A program made the translations under genes and the position numbers. A stretch of 64,000 nucleotides of DNA. Origin: Xenorhabdus thuongxuanensis (GTDB taxonomy: Bacteria > Pseudomonadota > Gammaproteobacteria > Enterobacterales > Enterobacteriaceae). The notes under the pieces are model-generated. The model made no database searches. It saw nothing but the letters and a program-made list of their open reading frames with translations, and had not been told where the DNA came from. Shown here in pieces: positions 61,470 to 64,000 of the stretch (positions within the stretch are counted from its first letter, which is position 1; each line of letters opens with the position of its first letter). The stretch is from contig NZ_MKGR01000017.1 in assembly GCF_001908095.1 (NCBI RefSeq), forward strand, positions 4,515 to 68,514. The letters are read 5' to 3'.

Positions 61470-64000
61470 GTGAGATAAGAGATCAAGAGAGTGCTGATTT
61501 TGAGATTGATGAAGTTCCGGTATCGGCTGGCCAGCAAGATTTGTGGTTGGCAGAACAATTAACTGCAAAACAACTTTACATTGTACCCGTAACCTACGAA
61601 TTGGTTGGCTCATTGGATCAGGATAAATTGCTGGATGCGATTGCACAAACGGTACAAAACAGTGAAGCTTTTCGTACCGCATTTGTCGAAAGTGATCAGG
61701 GATTGGTTCAGCATATCTATCCTGAGATTGAGTTGCCTGTTACTGTGATAGATCTATCTGGGAAAGGCATAGCATCAGATAATAATGAACGCCTGCAATT
61801 GGCATTAACCCACTGTCAGCATAATTTGGAAACCCCATTTACTTTGGGACAACCCGGTTTGGCACGTTTCTTACTGATCAAGTTAGGAGAGCAAAACCAT
61901 ATTTTGCATTTCTGCCTCCATCACCTGATTTGCGACAATGATTCAGTGGCATTGATTCTCAATAATATTGCTACAGCATATGCTGGAGGGGCGTTACCGA
62001 GCGGTGATGCTGATGCCGATATCCTCGAATATGCTGAATTTGCTAGCTGGCAGAATGAATTGTTGCGTGGTGAGTATCTTGCTGATGATGAAGAGTATTG
62101 GTTGAAAGAGCTTGAGGGGGTAGATGGGCGACTGGAATTGACTATTGGTAACCCTGTTTCATCAAAAAATGAGCAAGGTAACATGATCCGGTGTCAGCTA
62201 ACGCCTTCTTTAGTTACCGCCTTTAATCATTGTGCCGCTACTTTGGGCATTTCACCAGCACTGGGTTATTTCACCCTATATGCTTCTCTGCTGTATCGGC
62301 TGACAGGACAACAAACTATTGTGTTTGGGGTGCCGGCTTCTTTGCGAGATGATCAGCGTTTGGAGAAAACGATAGGTTATTTTATCAATGTGTTGCCGAT
62401 TAAAGTAATATTCCACCCGCAAATCAGTTTTGCCGATATCGCAGTTCAGCTTAGTCGCCAGCTTTATAACGGCATTGAACATCAGCAATTTCCCTATAGC
62501 CATATCGTACGTAGTGTCAGCCATGCCCAGCAAATCCCACAGGCTCCCTTATTCAATGTAATGTACAACTATTTTGTTGGCCAGGGGGATTGGGCATTGT
62601 CCGGAACTCAATCCCGTCAACATGAGTTAACGCCCGTTGGGGGGAAATTCCCATTGACGTTGTTTGTGGTTAATCACGCTGATACCATGGAGTTAAGTTT
62701 TGAATATCAATACGCCCATATTGCGGCAGATTATGCCAAAGTATTAAGCGACAGTTATCAACAATTGTGTGCGGCGATGGTTCTTGATGTTGATCAGGAA
62801 GTGTTGGCACAGCCTTTGCTGAATGGGTCTGATTATCAACGTCAAGTGCTGGCATTTAACCAGACTGATACTGTCTTTCAAGGGGACTTTTGCCACCATT
62901 TTTTCCGTCAATTGGACGCTGAACCGGAACTAACAGCGATTGAATATTGGGACGGATCGCGAACTGAACGACTCAGTTATGAAAAATTGTACCACTTAAG
63001 CCAACGGATAGCTGACGAATTACGCAGTCATATTATTTCAGACACACCACGGCAAGCTAAGGTGGTTATTTTCTCTGGTGCCACTCCTCTGGCTTTAGCC
63101 ACAATCGTTACTTGTTTGATTGAAGGTATTGTATGGATACCCGTAGATAGCCACTTACCCCTCAATCGTCTGTTGTTGATTGTTGAGGATGCCGCTCCTG
63201 ATGCCATAGTGATAGAGGATAAGAGCGCTGGCAAAAATACATCCTTGCTGGCGGCAATGGAGCGTTTCAATACACCCGTTATTGAGTTGAAAAGTGAATG
63301 GGAAATAAGGAATGGCGATAATCGCACGAATCCTACCCCTTTGGCTCCTCGTTGGAAACTGATCGCAGAAAATGACTGCCTTTGCTACATGATTTATACC
63401 TCCGGTACAACAGGTAAGCCAAAAGGCGTTGAGATTTATCGCAAAGGTCTTAATAACTATCTTAACTGGGCGGCACAGGCCTATATGCCGTCAGGTGAAC
63501 ATGACTTGGGAGGGTTGGGTGTGCCAGTGACCACTTCCTTCGGGTTTGATGCCACCATTACTAGTTTGCTCCTGCCATTGATTACACGGGGACACGCCAT
63601 ACTTTTTTCTGCGCAGGCTAGCCAGGATGGGGCATTATTGCGCTTATTTGAGTTAAGTAAGCCTTTGGGGTTAATGAAAACTACACCTTCACAATTGGAA
63701 CATTTAGCATTAAGCATGGGTCAGAAGCAGGCTCCGTTAGATGTTAAGGTCATAGTAATCGGTGGTGAGCAAATGAGTTGTGCACATCTGGGCTATCTCA
63801 AGACAATAGCGCCAGAAAGTGTAAGTTTTAATGAATATGGCCCGACAGAGACAGTCGTTGGTTGCTGCGTAGAGCGATTGAATATCGCTGTTGAAGCAAA
63901 CCAAAGTTGTCATGGAGTGTTACCGATAGGTTCTCCTATCGCCAATACACGGATGTATGTGCTGAATGAAAGGGGTTGCCATCAACCCTCAGGCGTGATT
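61466..64000 (+). CDS. NRPS C-A protein (cut by window edge)
   Basis: Open frame of 845 codons to the end of the window, starting with an ATG that overlaps the Rieske stop (ATGA). A condensation domain (~15-450) begins VSAGQQDLWLAEQL and has HHLICDN at 152-158 (usual HHxxxDG; here N). An adenylation domain starts near residue 490 with a canonical A3 loop, TSGTTGKPKGV (~645-655), and A5 NEYGPTET. By eye the pocket residues align as D-A-T-K-I-G-E-V-G, close to the known asparagine code DLTKxGEVGK, so Asn is the likely substrate. The rest, including any PCP and thioesterase, is beyond the window. Confidence 0.92.
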   Translation, partial: MSEIRDQESADFEIDEVPVSAGQQDLWLAEQLTAKQLYIVPVTYELVGSLDQDKLLDAIAQTVQNSEAFRTAFVESDQGLVQHIYPEIELPVTVIDLSGKGIASDNNERLQLALTHCQHNLETPFTLGQPGLARFLLIKLGEQNHILHFCLHHLICDNDSVALILNNIATAYAGGALPSGDADADILEYAEFASWQNELLRGEYLADDEEYWLKELEGVDGRLELTIGNPVSSKNEQGNMIRCQLTPSLVTAFNHCAATLGISPALGYFTLYASLLYRLTGQQTIVFGVPASLRDDQRLEKTIGYFINVLPIKVIFHPQISFADIAVQLSRQLYNGIEHQQFPYSHIVRSVSHAQQIPQAPLFNVMYNYFVGQGDWALSGTQSRQHELTPVGGKFPLTLFVVNHADTMELSFEYQYAHIAADYAKVLSDSYQQLCAAMVLDVDQEVLAQPLLNGSDYQRQVLAFNQTDTVFQGDFCHHFFRQLDAEPELTAIEYWDGSRTERLSYEKLYHLSQRIADELRSHIISDTPRQAKVVIFSGATPLALATIVTCLIEGIVWIPVDSHLPLNRLLLIVEDAAPDAIVIEDKSAGKNTSLLAAMERFNTPVIELKSEWEIRNGDNRTNPTPLAPRWKLIAENDCLCYMIYTSGTTGKPKGVEIYRKGLNNYLNWAAQAYMPSGEHDLGGLGVPVTTSFGFDATITSLLLPLITRGHAILFSAQASQDGALLRLFELSKPLGLMKTTPSQLEHLALSMGQKQAPLDVKVIVIGGEQMSCAHLGYLKTIAPESVSFNEYGPTETVVGCCVERLNIAVEANQSCHGVLPIGSPIANTRMYVLNERGCHQPSGVI

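Overview
The window looks like a chromosomal segment of an entomopathogenic Morganellaceae bacterium, Xenorhabdus or Photorhabdus (my inference). The housekeeping proteins read as close relatives of their Enterobacterales counterparts, and blocks of gene order match E. coli: lolB-ispE-prs against hemA-prfA-prmC-sirB1-kdsA, serX-ghrA-ycdY, yceB-mdtH-rimJ-murJ, and ruvB-ruvA-ruvC-yebC-nudB-aspS-yecN-cmoA-cmoB-cutC-yecM-argS. The base composition is moderately AT-rich. Two Lip-1-type GDSL autotransporter esterases and a large PKS/NRPS locus fit that genus pair.

Layout. 0.1-4.4 kb: two paralogous secreted GDSL esterase autotransporters on the minus strand. 5-13 kb: prs, ispE, lolB (minus) and the divergent hemA-prfA-prmC-sirB1-kdsA operon. 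13-24 kb: accessory metabolism, with a retropepsin-like remnant, DauA, a WYL regulator next to an SRPBCC-VOC fusion protein, two poorly known proteins, and a GntP permease/Fe-alcohol dehydrogenase/MmsA/IclR catabolic cluster. 24-32 kb: a tandem pair of tRNA-Ser(GGA) genes behind a stringent-type promoter, ghrA, ycdY, yceB, mdtH, rimJ, an orphan Ser/Thr kinase where E. coli has yceH-mviM, and murJ. 32-44 kb: argS, a decayed stretch (shortened yecM, a sugar-acid kinase scrap and a possible transporter scrap), cutC, cmoB-cmoA, yecN, aspS-nudB, yebC, ruvC, and a LexA box before ruvA-ruvB.

44-64 kb, running off the right edge: one apparent operon for a PKS/NRPS natural product. It starts with a KamA-family radical SAM aminomutase, a class I PLP enzyme and a clavaminate-synthase-like Fe(II)/2-oxoglutarate hydroxylase, a trio resembling those that build unusual basic amino acids in viomycin- and streptothricin-type pathways. 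An acyl-ligase-ACP-KS-AT protein and an ACP-aminotransferase-C-A-PCP protein follow, an iturin/mycosubtilin-like logic that should install a beta-amino acyl starter. Then come an MFS exporter, a ketopantoate-reductase-like enzyme, a Rieske oxygenase and a C-A NRPS cut by the window edge.

Most notable points: the aminomutase lacks one of the two aspartates known to bind the lysine side chain; one adenylation domain has a degenerate A3 loop; the AT domain and its likely acceptor ACP are on different proteins with similar helices nearby; and a degenerate ~38-bp TTTTAAA repeat lies just upstream of the cluster. I do not recognise the cluster as a known pathway.
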